Of a stretch of DNA of 64,000 nt, positions 25,894 to 38,713 are shown one piece after another; positions within the stretch are counted from its first letter, which is position 1; every line of letters starts with the position of its first letter. The notes under the pieces were generated by a model. The model made no database searches, was not told the DNA's origin, and saw nothing but the letters and a program-made list of their open reading frames with translations. Position numbers and translations under genes: made by a program. Source of the DNA: Actinomycetes bacterium (GTDB taxonomy: Bacteria; Actinomycetota; Acidimicrobiia; Acidimicrobiales; RAAP-2); NCBI GenBank assembly GCA_021844425.1, contig JAKBTL010000096.1:20687-84686 (forward strand), in the 5' to 3' direction.

Positions 25894-25900
25894 CTGGGCG

Positions 25901-26785
25901 TCAGACGTCGAGGAAGCGGCTGATCGCGAGCGCCGATCCGCCGGTGCCGATGAGGATCCCGATCGCCATCACCACGAGGTCGGTGGCGAACACCTCCCAA
26001 CCGGTCATCCGCATCTGCGCGAGGACCGAGGCCGATGTGCTCGACCCGATCCGGTCCAAGATCACGTGCAGCCCGTAGACGATGGCCGCGGCGACGCCAG
26101 AGCCGAGCAGCCCCTGGACCATGCCCTCGGACATGAACGGGAGCCGGATGAACCAGTTCGTCGCGCCGACGAGCTTCATCACCGACACCTCTCGTCGCCG
26201 GGAGAAGATCGCCATGCGGATCGTGTTCAAGATGAGCACCGCGGCCGACACCAGCAGCACGAGCGCGACGAGCAAGAACACCCACTGGAGGATGTCGATG
26301 ACGTGCTGCTCGGTACGGATCTGCGCGAGCGGCGCAGTCACCCGCAACACGCCCGCCTGGCCGCCGAAGGTGCGGATCACCGCCGTCGCGTCCTGGGGGT
26401 GCGCCGGCGTGCAGCGCCAAGACGTCGGGGTCTGCTTGGGGGTGACGCCGGACTCGGTGTACACGGCGCCGACGAGCCTCTTCGCCTCGCGGTAGTCGTA
26501 CTGGTGTGTCCTGAAGACGCACCCGTCCACATAGGGAAGGGCGCGCAGCTGATGGCCGACGGCGGCGATCTCGTTCTTGCTCGCTGTCGGCTTCATCCAC
26601 ACCATGACCTCGGTCCCGCGCTGCCACTCGGCCTCGGCGCGAGCAGCGCCCTGCCTGAGGAGGAGCGCGGCGCCGACGAGGGAGAGCGACACCGCGACCG
26701 TGAGCACCGCTGCGACGGTCATGAGCCGGTTGCGCCACAGGTTCGACGCCGTCTCCTTGGCCACGTACTCGGCGGAGATCGGCAT
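25901..26785 (-). CDS. ftsX: Cell-division ABC permease FtsX
   Basis: With FtsE it forms a membrane complex that activates periplasmic peptidoglycan hydrolases during division. The 294-residue protein has a cytoplasmic start (ETASNLWRNRLMTVAAVLTV), one N-terminal membrane helix, an extracellular loop (~residues 55-165) and three C-terminal helices around LQWVFLLVALVLLVSAAVLI and REVSVMKLVGATNWFIR. Its ATG shares a base with the ftsE TGA (TGATG), so translation is coupled. Confidence 0.95.
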   Translation of the reverse strand: MPISAEYVAKETASNLWRNRLMTVAAVLTVAVSLSLVGAALLLRQGAARAEAEWQRGTEVMVWMKPTASKNEIAAVGHQLRALPYVDGCVFRTHQYDYREAKRLVGAVYTESGVTPKQTPTSWRCTPAHPQDATAVIRTFGGQAGVLRVTAPLAQIRTEQHVIDILQWVFLLVALVLLVSAAVLILNTIRMAIFSRRREVSVMKLVGATNWFIRLPFMSEGMVQGLLGSGVAAAIVYGLHVILDRIGSSTSASVLAQMRMTGWEVFATDLVVMAIGILIGTGGSALAISRFLDV

Positions 26786-27612
26786 CAGGCGCGCTCCTGC
26801 GCTCTCCCGCGGCCGCGTCCCCCTCCGACGGCCGCGACACGCCCGCTGGGCGGCCCTCCGACGGCCGCGACACGCCCGCTGGGCGGCCCGGCGACGGCCG
26901 CAGCCGCCGTGGCGGTCGCCGCGGCGCTTCCCTCGATCCCGTAGACGCCTCGCAGCTGGTCGCGTATCACGGTGCCGTGGTCGAGCTCGACCACGCGCCG
27001 GCGCATCCAGTTCACGAGGACTTCGTCGTGGGTGGCCACGACGACGGTGGTGCCCGTGCGGTTGATGCGATCGAGGAGCTGCATGATGCCCTGGCTCGTC
27101 GTCGGGTCGAGGTTCCCCGTCGGCTCGTCGGCGAGGAGGATCAGCGGCCGGTTGACGAAGGCCCTCGCCACCGCGACCCGCTGCTGCTCACCGCCGGACA
27201 GCTCGCTCGGAAGGTTGTCACGCTTCTTCGCGAGGCCGACCAGCTCGAGCACCTGAGGAACTTGGTTGGCCACGACGTGCTTGGGCCGTCCGATCACTTC
27301 GAGCGCAAATGCCACGTTCTCGAAGACCGTCTTGTTCGGCAGGAGCCGGAAATCTTGGAACACGCAACCAATGTTTCGCCTGAGGTATGGAACTCGCCAT
27401 TTCGGAAGATGCACGATGTCGCGACCTGCCTCCCAGATGCTCCCTGAGTCCGGAAGTTCCTCCCGAAGCAAGAGGCGGATCAGCGAGGTCTTCCCCGACC
27501 CCGACGCTCCCACCAGAAAGACGAATTCCCCCTTGTCGATCTCGACGGACACGTCACGCAGGGCAACGGTCCCGTTCTTGTAGGTCTTCGTGACGTTTTG
27601 GAATCGAATCAT
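26785..27612 (-). CDS. ftsE: Cell-division ATP-binding protein FtsE, with repetitive C-terminal extension
   Basis: ATPase partner of FtsX. Walker A is GASGSGKTS (near residue 35), the signature is [15 protein letters not shown], and Walker B is [12 protein letters not shown]. The start is ATG 27612. At 275 aa it exceeds the usual ~229: after [11 protein letters not shown] comes an Ala-rich stretch and two copies of [11 protein letters not shown] from a 33-bp DNA duplication, then a basic end. The tail is not part of the ABC fold and may be disordered. It overlaps ftsX by one base. Confidence 0.95.
   Translation of the reverse strand: MIRFQNVTKTYKNGTVALRDVSVEIDKGEFVFLVGASGSGKTSLIRLLLREELPDSGSIWEAGRDIVHLPKWRVPYLRRNIGCVFQDFRLLPNKTVFENVAFALEVIGRPKHVVANQVPQVLELVGLAKKRDNLPSELSGGEQQRVAVARAFVNRPLILLADEPTGNLDPTTSQGIMQLLDRINRTGTTVVVATHDEVLVNWMRRRVVELDHGTVIRDQLRGVYGIEGSAAATATAAAAVAGPPSGRVAAVGGPPSGRVAAVGGGRGRGRAQERA
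26821..26886. repeat. 33-bp tandem duplication in the ftsE 3' end
   Basis: A 33-bp unit beginning CCCTCCGACGGCCGCGACAC is present at 26821-26853 and 26854-26886, with a shorter third similarity after it. It encodes an 11-residue repeat in the FtsE tail. Confidence 0.93.
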
Positions 27613-27748
27613 GAGGGAACATCTCCGTCCGACGAGTTGGTGGCATGTGAGCGGCGGTCTGCTGAAAAGCCGCGGACGTGGGATCGGCGAAAGCCTACCG
27701 AATCACGTCCCGCAGGTCACCATGTATCGGACAATTGCGCCCTGACCT

Positions 27749-27768
27749 GCGCCTAGGGGCCTAGGCGC
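27749..27768. terminator. Hairpin overlapping the prfB stop codon
   Basis: GCGCCTAGG and CCTAGGCGC form perfect 9-bp arms around a 2-nt spacer. The prfB TAG stop lies in one arm. There is no T-tract, so it may act as a weak terminator or 3'-end stabiliser between prfB and ftsE. Confidence 0.5.
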
Positions 27769-28874
27769 CCCTGAGCCGCCGCAGCTCAGCCTCCATGAAC
27801 ATGTCGAGGTCCCCGTCGAGCACCGCCTCGACGTTGCCGGTCTCGACGCCCGTGCGAAGGTCCTTTACCAGTTGGTAGGGAGCGAGCACGTAGGAGCGGA
27901 TCTGGTTCCCCCACCCCATCTCGGTCCGCTCGCCGCCGAGGGACTCCAGCTCCGCCTGGCGCTGCGCGCGGGCCCGCTCGGCCAGCTTGGCTGCGAGGAT
28001 CTGGAGGGCTTTGGCCTTGTTCTGGTGCTGGCTTCGCTCGTTCTGCACCGCCACGACGATCCCCGTCGGCAGGTGCGTGAGCCGCACTGCCGAGTCGGTC
28101 TTGTTCACGTGCTGGCCTCCGGCCCCCGACGAGCGGTAAGTGTCGATCCGAAGGTCCTTCTCGTCGATCTCCACGTCCGAGACGTCGTCGAGGAAAGGGA
28201 CCACGTCGATCGACGCGAAGCTCGTCTGGCGACGGTGCTGGGAGTCGAACGGCGACATCCGCACCAACCGATGCACGCCGCGCTCGGTCGCGAGGAGGCC
28301 GTACGCGTGCCGGCCCCGCACGATGAAGGTGGCCGACAGGAGCCCTGCCTCCTGCCCGGGGGTCGCCTCCTCCAGCTCCACGCTGAACCCGCGCCGCTCC
28401 GCCCATCGCTGGTACATGCGTAGCAGCATCTCGGCCCAGTCCTGCGCATCGGTCCCGCCTGCGCCGGCGTGGACCTCGCAGACTGCGTCTCGGTCGTCGT
28501 ACTCCCCGGAGAAGAGCGACTCGAGCTCGAGCTGGCCGACTCGGGTGCCGAGCGCGTCGACGGTGGTCACGAGCTCCTTGGCGAGCCCCTCGTCGGGAGC
28601 GCCGCTGCGCTCCGCCTCGGCGACCAGCTCGGCGAGCACCCGCGCGTCGTCCACCGCCGCCGAGAGCGCGTCGAAGCGCGCGAGGTCGTCGACGACCCGG
28701 CCGAGGCGCGTGGTGACCGACCTCGCGCGTTCGGGTTCGCCCCAGAGGTCGGGGGCCGCCGCTTCGCGCTCGAGCTCGTCGCGCAGAGCCCGCATCGGCT
28801 CGATCCCGAGGTACTCCTTGGCCTCGTCGACCCGCGCCGCGAGCTCCTCGATCTCGGCGGCGAGGTCGCGCCCC

Positions 28875-28888
<14 letters not shown>
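27761..28888 (-). CDS. prfB: Peptide chain release factor 2
   Basis: Recognises UGA/UAA stops and triggers peptide release. The anticodon-like tripeptide SPF ([16 protein letters not shown], near residue 213) marks RF2, and the catalytic GGQ is in [18 protein letters not shown] (near 258). The start ATG 28888 lies inside the last codons of secA (14-bp overlap). The gene is read in a single frame, so the autoregulatory +1 frameshift of E. coli prfB is absent. 375 aa. It is followed by ftsE-ftsX as in other actinobacteria. Confidence 0.95.
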
Positions 28889-31799
<2,911 letters not shown>

Positions 31800-32116
31800 G
31801 GCGCGTCAATGCTACCGGCCATCGGCCGCCGGGGACCGTGCACGGAGGTGCTGCGTGCGGCTGACCTGGTCTTTGGCCCCACACTCGCCTGCTGCAGGGG
31901 TGGCGGCCAGGCACCGGCGACCTGTCGTCCTACGGTGCCTTCCTCGGCGCGCATCCCCCCGTCACCGCCCTCCCCCGGGAGTCGGGGGAACGGGGCGGGC
32001 AGGGCTTACTCCTAAGCCGCACCATGCTCAGCAACCACGAGTTGCCTTACGTGGGTCGTTTCGCCTGCGACTGGCATCGACTTGCAACCACAGACCCGCA
32101 CGCAGCGACGCCCATC
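31800..32116. other. secA leader region / intergenic, no gene seen
   Basis: 317 bp between the glycosyltransferase stop and secA, both read on the minus strand. It should hold the secA promoter, and it carries two hairpins. No open frame with coding bias or recognisable RNA was seen. Confidence 0.6.
31971..32018 (-). terminator. Two consecutive hairpins downstream of the rhamnose gene cluster
   Basis: GGCTTA-CTCC-TAAGCC (32003-32018) and TCCCCCG-GGAGT-CGGGGGA (31971-31989) lie between the glycosyltransferase gene and secA. No clear U-tract follows either on the minus strand. They may terminate the upstream genes or shape the secA leader. Confidence 0.45.
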
Positions 32117-33031
32117 CTAGGCCCGCGTGCCGACCCCGTGAGCCCCCCGAGACCTGAGGGTCTCGCGGCGGCGGCGGAGCGCCTCGTCGGCGAGCGCCAT
32201 CCCTAGGCGCACGCCGAGAGCGGCTGCCGCAGCGGGGAGGGCGAGACGCTCGAGCCCCTGCGCCCGACGAGAGGCGAACCGCAGCGCGGAGCGGTGATGG
32301 GCGGCGAGCATGCGGTAGGGGTGGTGCCGACGGGAGACACCGTGGACGTGGGTGACCTCCGCGCGCGGCTCCACGCCGACTCCCCAGCCTCCCCGGTGCG
32401 CGCGCCAGCACAGGTCGATGTCCTCGGCGAACATGAAGTAGGCCTCGTCGAACCCGCCCAGCTCCTCGAGCGCTGCCCGCCGCGCGCACAGACACGCACC
32501 CGACACCCAGTCGACGGCGCGCGGCTCGTCGCCGACCACGTCCCTGTACCGCCGGCTGAAGCGGTTGTCGGGCTTGACGAGCGCGAGGAGCGCATGTCCG
32601 GCGGCGTCGGTCATCGAGGGGAACCTCCGGACCGACGGGTACTCGACACCGTGGGGGTCGACGATGCGAGGACCCACGATCGCCCAGTCCGGGTGCGCGT
32701 CGAGGGCAGCAACGAGCCGCCGGGCGGCGCCCCGGTGCACCTGCAGGTCGGGGTTGCACACGAGGACGTGCTCGGAGCCTCCGCTCGAGGCGATCCCCCG
32801 GTTCGCTCCCGCTCCGTACCCGAGGTTCCGTCCCGTGACGACGAGCGGCACGCGCAGCCCGTCGAGGGCCCGCCGTGCGACCGCAGGGTCTCCGTTCTCC
32901 ACGACGACGATCTGGCGGACGCCGTCGTCGAGCAGCGAGCGGACGCACGCGCCGAGCACGTCGCCCGCGTCGTAGTCGACGACAACTGCGGCGAGGCGGC
33001 CGGCAACGCCCGCGTCTGCACCCGTCGTCAC
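32117..33031 (-). CDS. Family 2 glycosyltransferase (rhamnosyltransferase-like)
   Basis: Transfers a sugar from an NDP-sugar to an envelope glycan; its position after rfbB-rfbD suggests dTDP-rhamnose as donor. The GT-A fold shows VVVDYDAGDVLGACVRSLL, NLGYGAGANRG, the metal-binding VCNPDLQVH and the WbbL-type acceptor block FDEAYFMFAEDIDLCWRAH. The start is GTG 33031, overlapping the rfbD stop (GTGA). 304 aa. A short basic C-terminal region ends the gene ahead of the secA leader. Confidence 0.88.
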   Translation of the reverse strand: MTTGADAGVAGRLAAVVVDYDAGDVLGACVRSLLDDGVRQIVVVENGDPAVARRALDGLRVPLVVTGRNLGYGAGANRGIASSGGSEHVLVCNPDLQVHRGAARRLVAALDAHPDWAIVGPRIVDPHGVEYPSVRRFPSMTDAAGHALLALVKPDNRFSRRYRDVVGDEPRAVDWVSGACLCARRAALEELGGFDEAYFMFAEDIDLCWRAHRGGWGVGVEPRAEVTHVHGVSRRHHPYRMLAAHHRSALRFASRRAQGLERLALPAAAAALGVRLGMALADEALRRRRETLRSRGAHGVGTRA

Positions 33032-33924
33032 GAGAGCGCCTCGACGAGCCGGGCCAGCCCGTCGTGCCACTCGGGGAGGAGCGGCAGCGCCGCGAGCCGG
33101 AGCGCCGCGTTGTCGAGCACCGAGCTCGCGGGACGTATGGCGGGTCGGGGTGGATCGAGGTCCGCGGTCGAGATCGGCTCGACCCGGCCGGCGTCATGGC
33201 CCGCGGCCGCCAGAACGGCCTGGACGAAGCGGTACCAGCTCGTCGACCCGGTGTTCGTGACGTGGTAGGTCCCGGGTCGACGGTCGAGGCCCAGGGTCAC
33301 GATCGCCGCAGCGAGGTCAGCCGTGAACGTCGGCGAGCCGAGCTGGTCGTCGACGAAACGCAGCGGACCGTCGCCGGCCGCGAGGCTGAGCGCCGTCTTC
33401 ACCATGTTGCGACCGGACACCCCGCAGACCCACGAGGTCCGCACGACGGTCGCGTCCGGCGGGCACTCGCGCTCGCCGCCGAGCTTGCTGCGCCCGTAGA
33501 CCGAAAGAGGGTTCGGCTCGTCCCATTCGACGTACGGGCGCGCAGCCCTGCCGTCGAAGACGTAGTCGGTCGACACGTAGACGAGGTGGGCGCCCACCAT
33601 CCTGGCGGCCTCCGCGACGTGACGAGTGCCGAGCGCGTTCACCTGGTACGCGCGGTCGGGATCTCCCTCGCATGCGTCGACCGCAGTCCACGCTCCGGCG
33701 TGCACGACGACGTCGGGGCGGATCGCCAGGACCGCCTCGAGCACCGCCGTACGGTCCTCGACCCGGAGCGACGCGTGGTCCGCTCCGGTGACGTCCACAC
33801 CCGCGCCTGCGCCCTCGGGCCCGAGCAGCGAGCGGCGGCGGCCGCCAGGGGGCACCGCGCCCGAGAAGGCGGCCACCAGGTCGCTGCCGAGCTGCCCACC
33901 CGACCCGGTGACGAGGACCCGCAC
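33028..33924 (-). CDS. rfbD: dTDP-4-dehydrorhamnose reductase
   Basis: Last step of dTDP-L-rhamnose synthesis. The short-chain dehydrogenase fold has VLVTGSGGQLGSDL for cofactor binding, LVYVSTDYVFDG and the catalytic YGRSKLGGE (YxxxK), then VVRTSWVCG. 298 aa. The start is GTG 33924, two bases after the rfbB stop; the gene ends in GTGA with the glycosyltransferase. rfbA and rfbC are not in the window, so the pathway genes are split. Confidence 0.94.
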   Translation of the reverse strand: MRVLVTGSGGQLGSDLVAAFSGAVPPGGRRRSLLGPEGAGAGVDVTGADHASLRVEDRTAVLEAVLAIRPDVVVHAGAWTAVDACEGDPDRAYQVNALGTRHVAEAARMVGAHLVYVSTDYVFDGRAARPYVEWDEPNPLSVYGRSKLGGERECPPDATVVRTSWVCGVSGRNMVKTALSLAAGDGPLRFVDDQLGSPTFTADLAAAIVTLGLDRRPGTYHVTNTGSTSWYRFVQAVLAAAGHDAGRVEPISTADLDPPRPAIRPASSVLDNAALRLAALPLLPEWHDGLARLVEALS

Positions 33925-33926
33925 CC

Positions 33927-34922
33927 TCAGCTTCTCCAGGCGGTCTCGACAACCGGCGCCCGACCGCGCAGTGGCTCCCACCATGCGCGGTTCGCTGCGT
34001 ACCACGCCACCGTGTCTGCCACGCCTCGATCGAAGTCGACGAGCGGTCGCCACCCGAGCTCGGTGCGGATCTTCGTCGTATCGAGGAGGTACCTGCGGTC
34101 GTGCCCAGGGCGGTCCGGGACGATCTCCTTCAGCGCCGCCGGCTTGCCGAGGAGCCCGAGGACCATGTCGGCGATCTGCTCGATGCTGGCCTCCACCCCA
34201 CTGCCGACGTGGTAGGTCTCCCCCACGCGTCCATGCTGGAGCACTGCGTCGATCGCCCGGCAGTGGTCGCGCACGTGGAGCCACTCCCTGCGGTTCCGAG
34301 TGGACGCGTACAGCGGCAGCGGTAGGTCGTCGAGCGCCCGCGTGGTGAACAGCGGGATCACCTTCTCGGGGAACTGGTACGGCCCGTAGTTGTTCGAGCA
34401 GTTCGTGATCGTCACCGGGACGCCGAACGTCTCGGCGTACGCGCGCACGGCGTGGTCGGCGCCCGCCTTGGACGCGTTGTACGGCGTCCTCGGGCGGTAG
34501 GGGCTCTGCTCGTCGAAACGCTCTTCGGTCTCGAGGTCCAAGTCGCCGTAGACCTCGCAGGTCGAGATGTGGTGGAACCTCGAGACCCCGTGCCGGCGAG
34601 CGGCCTCGAGCATCGCCTGGGTCCCGAGCACGTTGGTGCGGAAGAAGCGCGCCGGGTCGAGCACGGCGAGGGAGTTGTGGGACTCTGCGGCGAAGTGCAC
34701 GATCGTGTCGATCCCCTCGCGCTCGAGGGTGCCGGTCGCGAGGTCGACGTCGCAGACGTCTGCGTGCACGAAGGCGGCGTCGAGGCCCTCGAGGTTCGAC
34801 CGTGTGCCCGCGTACGTGAGCGCGTCGTAGACGACCACTCGGTCCGAAGGGTGCTGCTCTTTCCAGTAGCGCACGAAGTTGGACCCGATGAACCCGGCGC
34901 CGCCGGTCACGAGAAGGCGCAT
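33927..34922 (-). CDS. rfbB: dTDP-glucose 4,6-dehydratase
   Basis: Converts dTDP-glucose to dTDP-4-keto-6-deoxyglucose using tightly bound NAD. The N-terminus MRLLVTGGAGFIGSNFVRYW carries the GxxGxxG motif. FHHISTCEVYGDL, YNASKAGADHAVRAYAETFG (YxxxK) and NCSNNYGPYQFPEKVIPL are diagnostic of RfbB. 331 aa, normal length. The start is ATG 34922, 12 bp after the birA stop, so it may be co-transcribed with birA. Confidence 0.96.
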   Translation of the reverse strand: MRLLVTGGAGFIGSNFVRYWKEQHPSDRVVVYDALTYAGTRSNLEGLDAAFVHADVCDVDLATGTLEREGIDTIVHFAAESHNSLAVLDPARFFRTNVLGTQAMLEAARRHGVSRFHHISTCEVYGDLDLETEERFDEQSPYRPRTPYNASKAGADHAVRAYAETFGVPVTITNCSNNYGPYQFPEKVIPLFTTRALDDLPLPLYASTRNRREWLHVRDHCRAIDAVLQHGRVGETYHVGSGVEASIEQIADMVLGLLGKPAALKEIVPDRPGHDRRYLLDTTKIRTELGWRPLVDFDRGVADTVAWYAANRAWWEPLRGRAPVVETAWRS

Positions 34923-34934
34923 GGCCTGCGGAGC

Positions 34935-35705
34935 CTACTCGGGCCCCGAGGCACCAGGCCGCAGGTGCACGACGTCGCCGGCCGCCACCACGACGTCGCC
35001 GGCCGTCGTCGACACGACCAGCCGGCCGTCGTCTCCGAGCGCGCTGGCGTCACCGACCACCTCGCCCCTGCCGGCCGTCTCGACGCGTACCCGGCGCCCG
35101 AGCGTCACGCAGCGCGTGCGCAGCTCGGCGACCGTCGCGCGCCGCCCCTCGTCGGTGTCGAGAAGCGCCTGGCGCGCCGCCAGCCGGTCGAGCATCGCCT
35201 CTGCCAGCTCGTCACGTGCCACCGGCGACGTCGCATGGGCGTTCAGGGAGGTGGCTCGGGTCCCTGGGGGCCCGTCCCAGTCGACGTTGCAGCCGATGCC
35301 GGCCACGACGGCGACGCTGCCGGGCCGCCCGCCGGGCGCGGACGCGTCGGACTCGGCGAGGATGCCCGCGAGCTTCTCCTCGCCGATCACCAGGTCGTTC
35401 GGCCACTTCACTGCCGGCTCGACACCGCCCAGCTCTCGACATGCGTCCGACGCGGCGAGGGCGACGGCCGCAGTGCACGCGAACAGCGAGGTCGAAGGCG
35501 CGACGGGTCTCAGCAGCACAGAGACGAGAAGGCAGCGGCCCGCAGGGGCCTCCCAGCGACGGCCCATCCGGCCGCGACCGGCCCGCTGGTGGTCCGCCAA
35601 GGCGACGAGCCCGGCGGGCGCGCCCTTGCGCGCTTGGGCGAGGAGCCAATCGTTCGTAGAGGTGAGGCTCGCGAACCGTCGGACGTCCCAGGTCGCCACC
35701 GTCAT
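34935..35705 (-). CDS. birA: Biotin-[acetyl-CoA-carboxylase] ligase BirA (no repressor domain)
   Basis: Adenylates biotin and attaches it to the carrier lysine of biotin enzymes. Motifs: [30 protein letters not shown] (biotinyl-AMP loop, GRGRxGRxW) and [18 protein letters not shown]. 256 aa. It lacks the N-terminal helix-turn-helix of E. coli BirA, so it has no direct repressor role. The start is ATG 35705, only 35 bp from the divergent biotin-dependent carboxylase gene whose product is its likely substrate. Confidence 0.95.
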   Translation of the reverse strand: MTVATWDVRRFASLTSTNDWLLAQARKGAPAGLVALADHQRAGRGRMGRRWEAPAGRCLLVSVLLRPVAPSTSLFACTAAVALAASDACRELGGVEPAVKWPNDLVIGEEKLAGILAESDASAPGGRPGSVAVVAGIGCNVDWDGPPGTRATSLNAHATSPVARDELAEAMLDRLAARQALLDTDEGRRATVAELRTRCVTLGRRVRVETAGRGEVVGDASALGDDGRLVVSTTAGDVVVAAGDVVHLRPGASGPE

Positions 35706-35740
35706 GGCGGCCACCCTACGCGGCGTGCAAGTGTGGACCC

Positions 35741-37525
35741 GTGCTCGAAAAAGTCCTCGTCGCCAATCGCGGGGAGATCGCCGTCAGGGTGATGCGAACC
35801 TGCCGAGAGATGGGTATCGGGACGGTCGCGGTCTACTCGGACCTCGACCGGGAGGCCATGCACGTCCGGATGGCCGACGAGGCGTACGCCCTGGGCGGGC
35901 AGAGCGCCGCCGAGAGCTACTTGAACACCGAGGCGATCCTCGAGGTCCTGCGGCGCAGCGGCGCGGACGCCGTGCATCCTGGCTATGGCTTCTTCTCGGA
36001 GAACGCCGACTTCGCCCGGGCAGTCACCTCCCTCGGGGTCACGTTCGTCGGACCGCCGCCCGAGGCCATGGAGGTGATGGGCGACAAGATCAGCTCGCGG
36101 CTCGCGGCCGCCCGTGCCGGCGTCCAGGGCGTGCCCGGGCGATCGCAGCCGGTCGAGTCCGTCGACGAAGTGCTCGAGTTCGCCGAGAGCCACGGATGGC
36201 CGGTGGCCATCAAGGCGGCCTTCGGCGGAGGCGGGCGCGGCATGAGGGTCGTGCGCGCACCCGAGGACGTCGCAGAGGCGGTGGAGTCCGCCCAACGCGA
36301 GGCGCAGGCCTCGTTCGGACGCCCCGAGGTCTATCTGGAGCGCTACCTTGCCTGGCCGCGGCACGTGGAGATGCAGGTGCTCGCGGACACCCACGGCAAC
36401 GTCCTGTGGCTCGGCGAGCGCGACTGCTCGGCCCAGCGTCGCCACCAGAAGCTCATCGAGGAGTCGCCTGCTCCCGACTTCCCCGACGAGGTGCGCCGTG
36501 CGATGGGTGACGCCGCAGTGGACGTCTGCCGGGCGTGCGGCTACGTGAACGCCGGCACGGTCGAGTTCCTCTACGAGGACGGGGGGTTCTACTTCCTCGA
36601 GATGAACACGCGCCTGCAGGTCGAGCACCCCGTCACCGAGCTCGTCACCGGTCTCGACCTCGTCGCCTGGCAGCTGCGTATCGCCACGGGCGAGCCATTG
36701 CCTTTCGGTCAGGACGACATCGTGCGGCGCGGGCACGCGATCGAGGTCCGGATCAACGCGGAGGACCCATCGGGCGGACGCTTCGCCCCCTCCCCCGGGG
36801 TGATCGCGGCCTTCGACGCTCCCGCAGGGCCCGGGGTCCGGCTCGACGCCGGCTACGCGGCAGGGGACACCGTCAGCCAGTACTACGACAACCTCGTGGC
36901 CAAGCTGGTGGTGTGGGCCGAGGACCGCGACGCAGCGCGCCGCAGGATGCTCCGAGCGCTCGAGGAGACGCACATCTCGGGGATCGCGACGACCATCCCC
37001 GCGGACATCGCCATCCTCTTGCACTCCGACTTCGCCGAGGCGCGCCACTCGACCAAGTGGGTCGAAGAGTGCCTGGACCTCTCTCATGTGAAAGCAGAGC
37101 CGGCGCGCAGCGAGACGTCCGCGGCCGACGCGGGCTCCGAAGAGCTGGAGCTCAAGGAGCTCACCGCCGAGGTCGACGGCCGCCGCTACCGCCTGAAGCT
37201 CTGGGTACCCTCTGGGGCCACCGTGCCGAAGAGCGCGCCCTCGGCGCGAGCCTCGAGGAGCCGCGCTGTGCGCCCGCGCCCGGAGGCGGGCTCGGCGCGC
37301 GCCGGCTCGGGGCCGGATGCGGTCACGGTGCCGATGCAAGGGACCATCGTGAAGGTCCTCGTCGCTCCAGGCGACACCGTGCGTGCAGGGCAGACCGTCT
37401 GCATCCTCGAAGCGATGAAGATGGAGAACGCCATCAGCGCCGAGCGGGACGGCGTCGTGAGGGAGGTCCACGTGGCGGCAGGCGACTCGGTCGGGGGCGG
37501 CGACGTGGTCGTGATCGTCGAGTAG
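35741..37525 (+). CDS. Acyl-CoA carboxylase alpha subunit (biotin carboxylase + BCCP)
   Basis: Carboxylates biotin with ATP and bicarbonate, then presents carboxybiotin to a beta subunit acting on acetyl- or propionyl-CoA. The biotin carboxylase domain has [20 protein letters not shown], the ATP-grasp glycine loop [12 protein letters not shown] and the block [18 protein letters not shown]. After an Ala/Arg/Ser linker the biotin carrier domain ends with [15 protein letters not shown], where the Lys is biotinylated. 594 aa. GTG start. No beta subunit lies nearby. A methylmalonyl-CoA mutase gene 1.2 kb on suggests propionyl-CoA metabolism. Confidence 0.95.
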   Translation: MLEKVLVANRGEIAVRVMRTCREMGIGTVAVYSDLDREAMHVRMADEAYALGGQSAAESYLNTEAILEVLRRSGADAVHPGYGFFSENADFARAVTSLGVTFVGPPPEAMEVMGDKISSRLAAARAGVQGVPGRSQPVESVDEVLEFAESHGWPVAIKAAFGGGGRGMRVVRAPEDVAEAVESAQREAQASFGRPEVYLERYLAWPRHVEMQVLADTHGNVLWLGERDCSAQRRHQKLIEESPAPDFPDEVRRAMGDAAVDVCRACGYVNAGTVEFLYEDGGFYFLEMNTRLQVEHPVTELVTGLDLVAWQLRIATGEPLPFGQDDIVRRGHAIEVRINAEDPSGGRFAPSPGVIAAFDAPAGPGVRLDAGYAAGDTVSQYYDNLVAKLVVWAEDRDAARRRMLRALEETHISGIATTIPADIAILLHSDFAEARHSTKWVEECLDLSHVKAEPARSETSAADAGSEELELKELTAEVDGRRYRLKLWVPSGATVPKSAPSARASRSRAVRPRPEAGSARAGSGPDAVTVPMQGTIVKVLVAPGDTVRAGQTVCILEAMKMENAISAERDGVVREVHVAAGDSVGGGDVVVIVE

Positions 37526-37532
37526 CGCGGTC

Positions 37533-38678
37533 GTGGACGCCAAGCTGCGCGCAGCGTCGGTGGTCGACCGGCGCCTCGGAGACCTGGTCGCGTTGAGCCA
37601 CGACCTCCACGCGCACCCCGAGATGGCGTTCGAGGAGCACCGGTCCGCTGCGGCGGTCGCGGCGATGCTGGACGGGTTCGACGTGACCATGGGCGCGTAC
37701 GGGATGCCGACCGCCTTCTCGGCGCGCCTGGGCACCGGGGAGCTGGTCGTGGCGATCTGCGCCGAGTACGACGCGCTGCCCGACGTGGGCCACGCCTGCG
37801 GGCACAACGCGATCGCCGCCGCCGCGGTCGGCGCGGGCCTCGCGCTGGCCGAGGTGGCGGGCGACGTCGGGCTCACCGTCCTCGTCCTGGGGACCCCCGG
37901 CGAGGAGGGCGGGGGCGGGAAGGTCCTCATGCTCGAGCGGGGCGGGTTCGACGGGGTCCATGCAGCGATGATGGTGCACCCCTGGCCGGCGGACCGCCTC
38001 GCCGGGAGATGCCTCGCGGTCTCGCACTTCGACGTGACCTTCTCCGGGCGCGAGGCGCACGCGTCGGCCGCGCCGTGGGAAGGCGTGAACGCCCTCGACG
38101 CGATGACCGTCTCGCAGGTCGGGATCGGGCTCCTACGCCAGCAGCTCCACCCCGGCGACCAGGTGCACGGAGTGGTGCTGGAGGGCGGTGTGGCAGCGAA
38201 CGTCATCCCCGAGAAGGTCCGTGGCCGCTTCATGTGCCGGTCGGCGACGCTCCCCGACCTCCAGCGGCTGGACCTGCGGGTCCGTGCGTGCTTCGAGGCG
38301 GGAGCGCACGCGACGGGCGCGACCGTCTCCTTCGAGGAGTGCTCGCCGGTGTACTCCCACATGGAGAGCGACCCGCCGCTCCTCGCGGCGTACCGCGCCA
38401 ACGCCGAAGCGCTGGGCCGCCGGTTCACCCTGGACGACGAAGGCGCGCCGCTCCCGACGTTCTCGACCGACATGGCCAACGTGTCGCTCGCCGTCCCGAC
38501 GATCCACCCGCTGATCGGGCTGCACACCGGTGGCGCAGTCAACCACCAGCACGCGTTCGCCGCCGCGACGGTCACGCCGTCCGGCGACGCCGCAGTGCGC
38601 GACGGCGCGGTCGCTCTGGCGTGGACGGCGATCGACGCCGCGACCCAGCCGTCTCTGCGCGAGCACCTGCTGGCGTGA
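37533..38678 (+). CDS. M20-family metal-dependent amidohydrolase (AbgB/p-aminobenzoyl-glutamate hydrolase-like)
   Basis: Hydrolyses an N-acyl or amide bond with a di-metal centre. Metal-ligand blocks are HDLHAHPEMAFEEH, ICAEYDALPDVGHACGHN (the M20D form) and GTPGEEGGGG; VNHQHAFA near the C-terminus supplies the last His. GREAHASAAPWEGVNALDAM belongs to the dimerisation lid. 381 aa, normal. The start is GTG 37533, 7 bp after the carboxylase stop, so the two are probably co-transcribed. Substrate unknown. Confidence 0.9.
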   Translation: MDAKLRAASVVDRRLGDLVALSHDLHAHPEMAFEEHRSAAAVAAMLDGFDVTMGAYGMPTAFSARLGTGELVVAICAEYDALPDVGHACGHNAIAAAAVGAGLALAEVAGDVGLTVLVLGTPGEEGGGGKVLMLERGGFDGVHAAMMVHPWPADRLAGRCLAVSHFDVTFSGREAHASAAPWEGVNALDAMTVSQVGIGLLRQQLHPGDQVHGVVLEGGVAANVIPEKVRGRFMCRSATLPDLQRLDLRVRACFEAGAHATGATVSFEECSPVYSHMESDPPLLAAYRANAEALGRRFTLDDEGAPLPTFSTDMANVSLAVPTIHPLIGLHTGGAVNHQHAFAAATVTPSGDAAVRDGAVALAWTAIDAATQPSLREHLLA

Positions 38679-38713
38679 GCCGCCGAGGGCGCTCCGCGCG
38701 CCCAGGGTGCGGA

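Noticed and set aside
25293..26873. Upstream extension of the ssb-coupled hypothetical gene across ssb and ftsX
   Set aside because: Out of frame with ssb and ftsX, low complexity, no start signal; the ATGA overlap at 25292 explains the real start.
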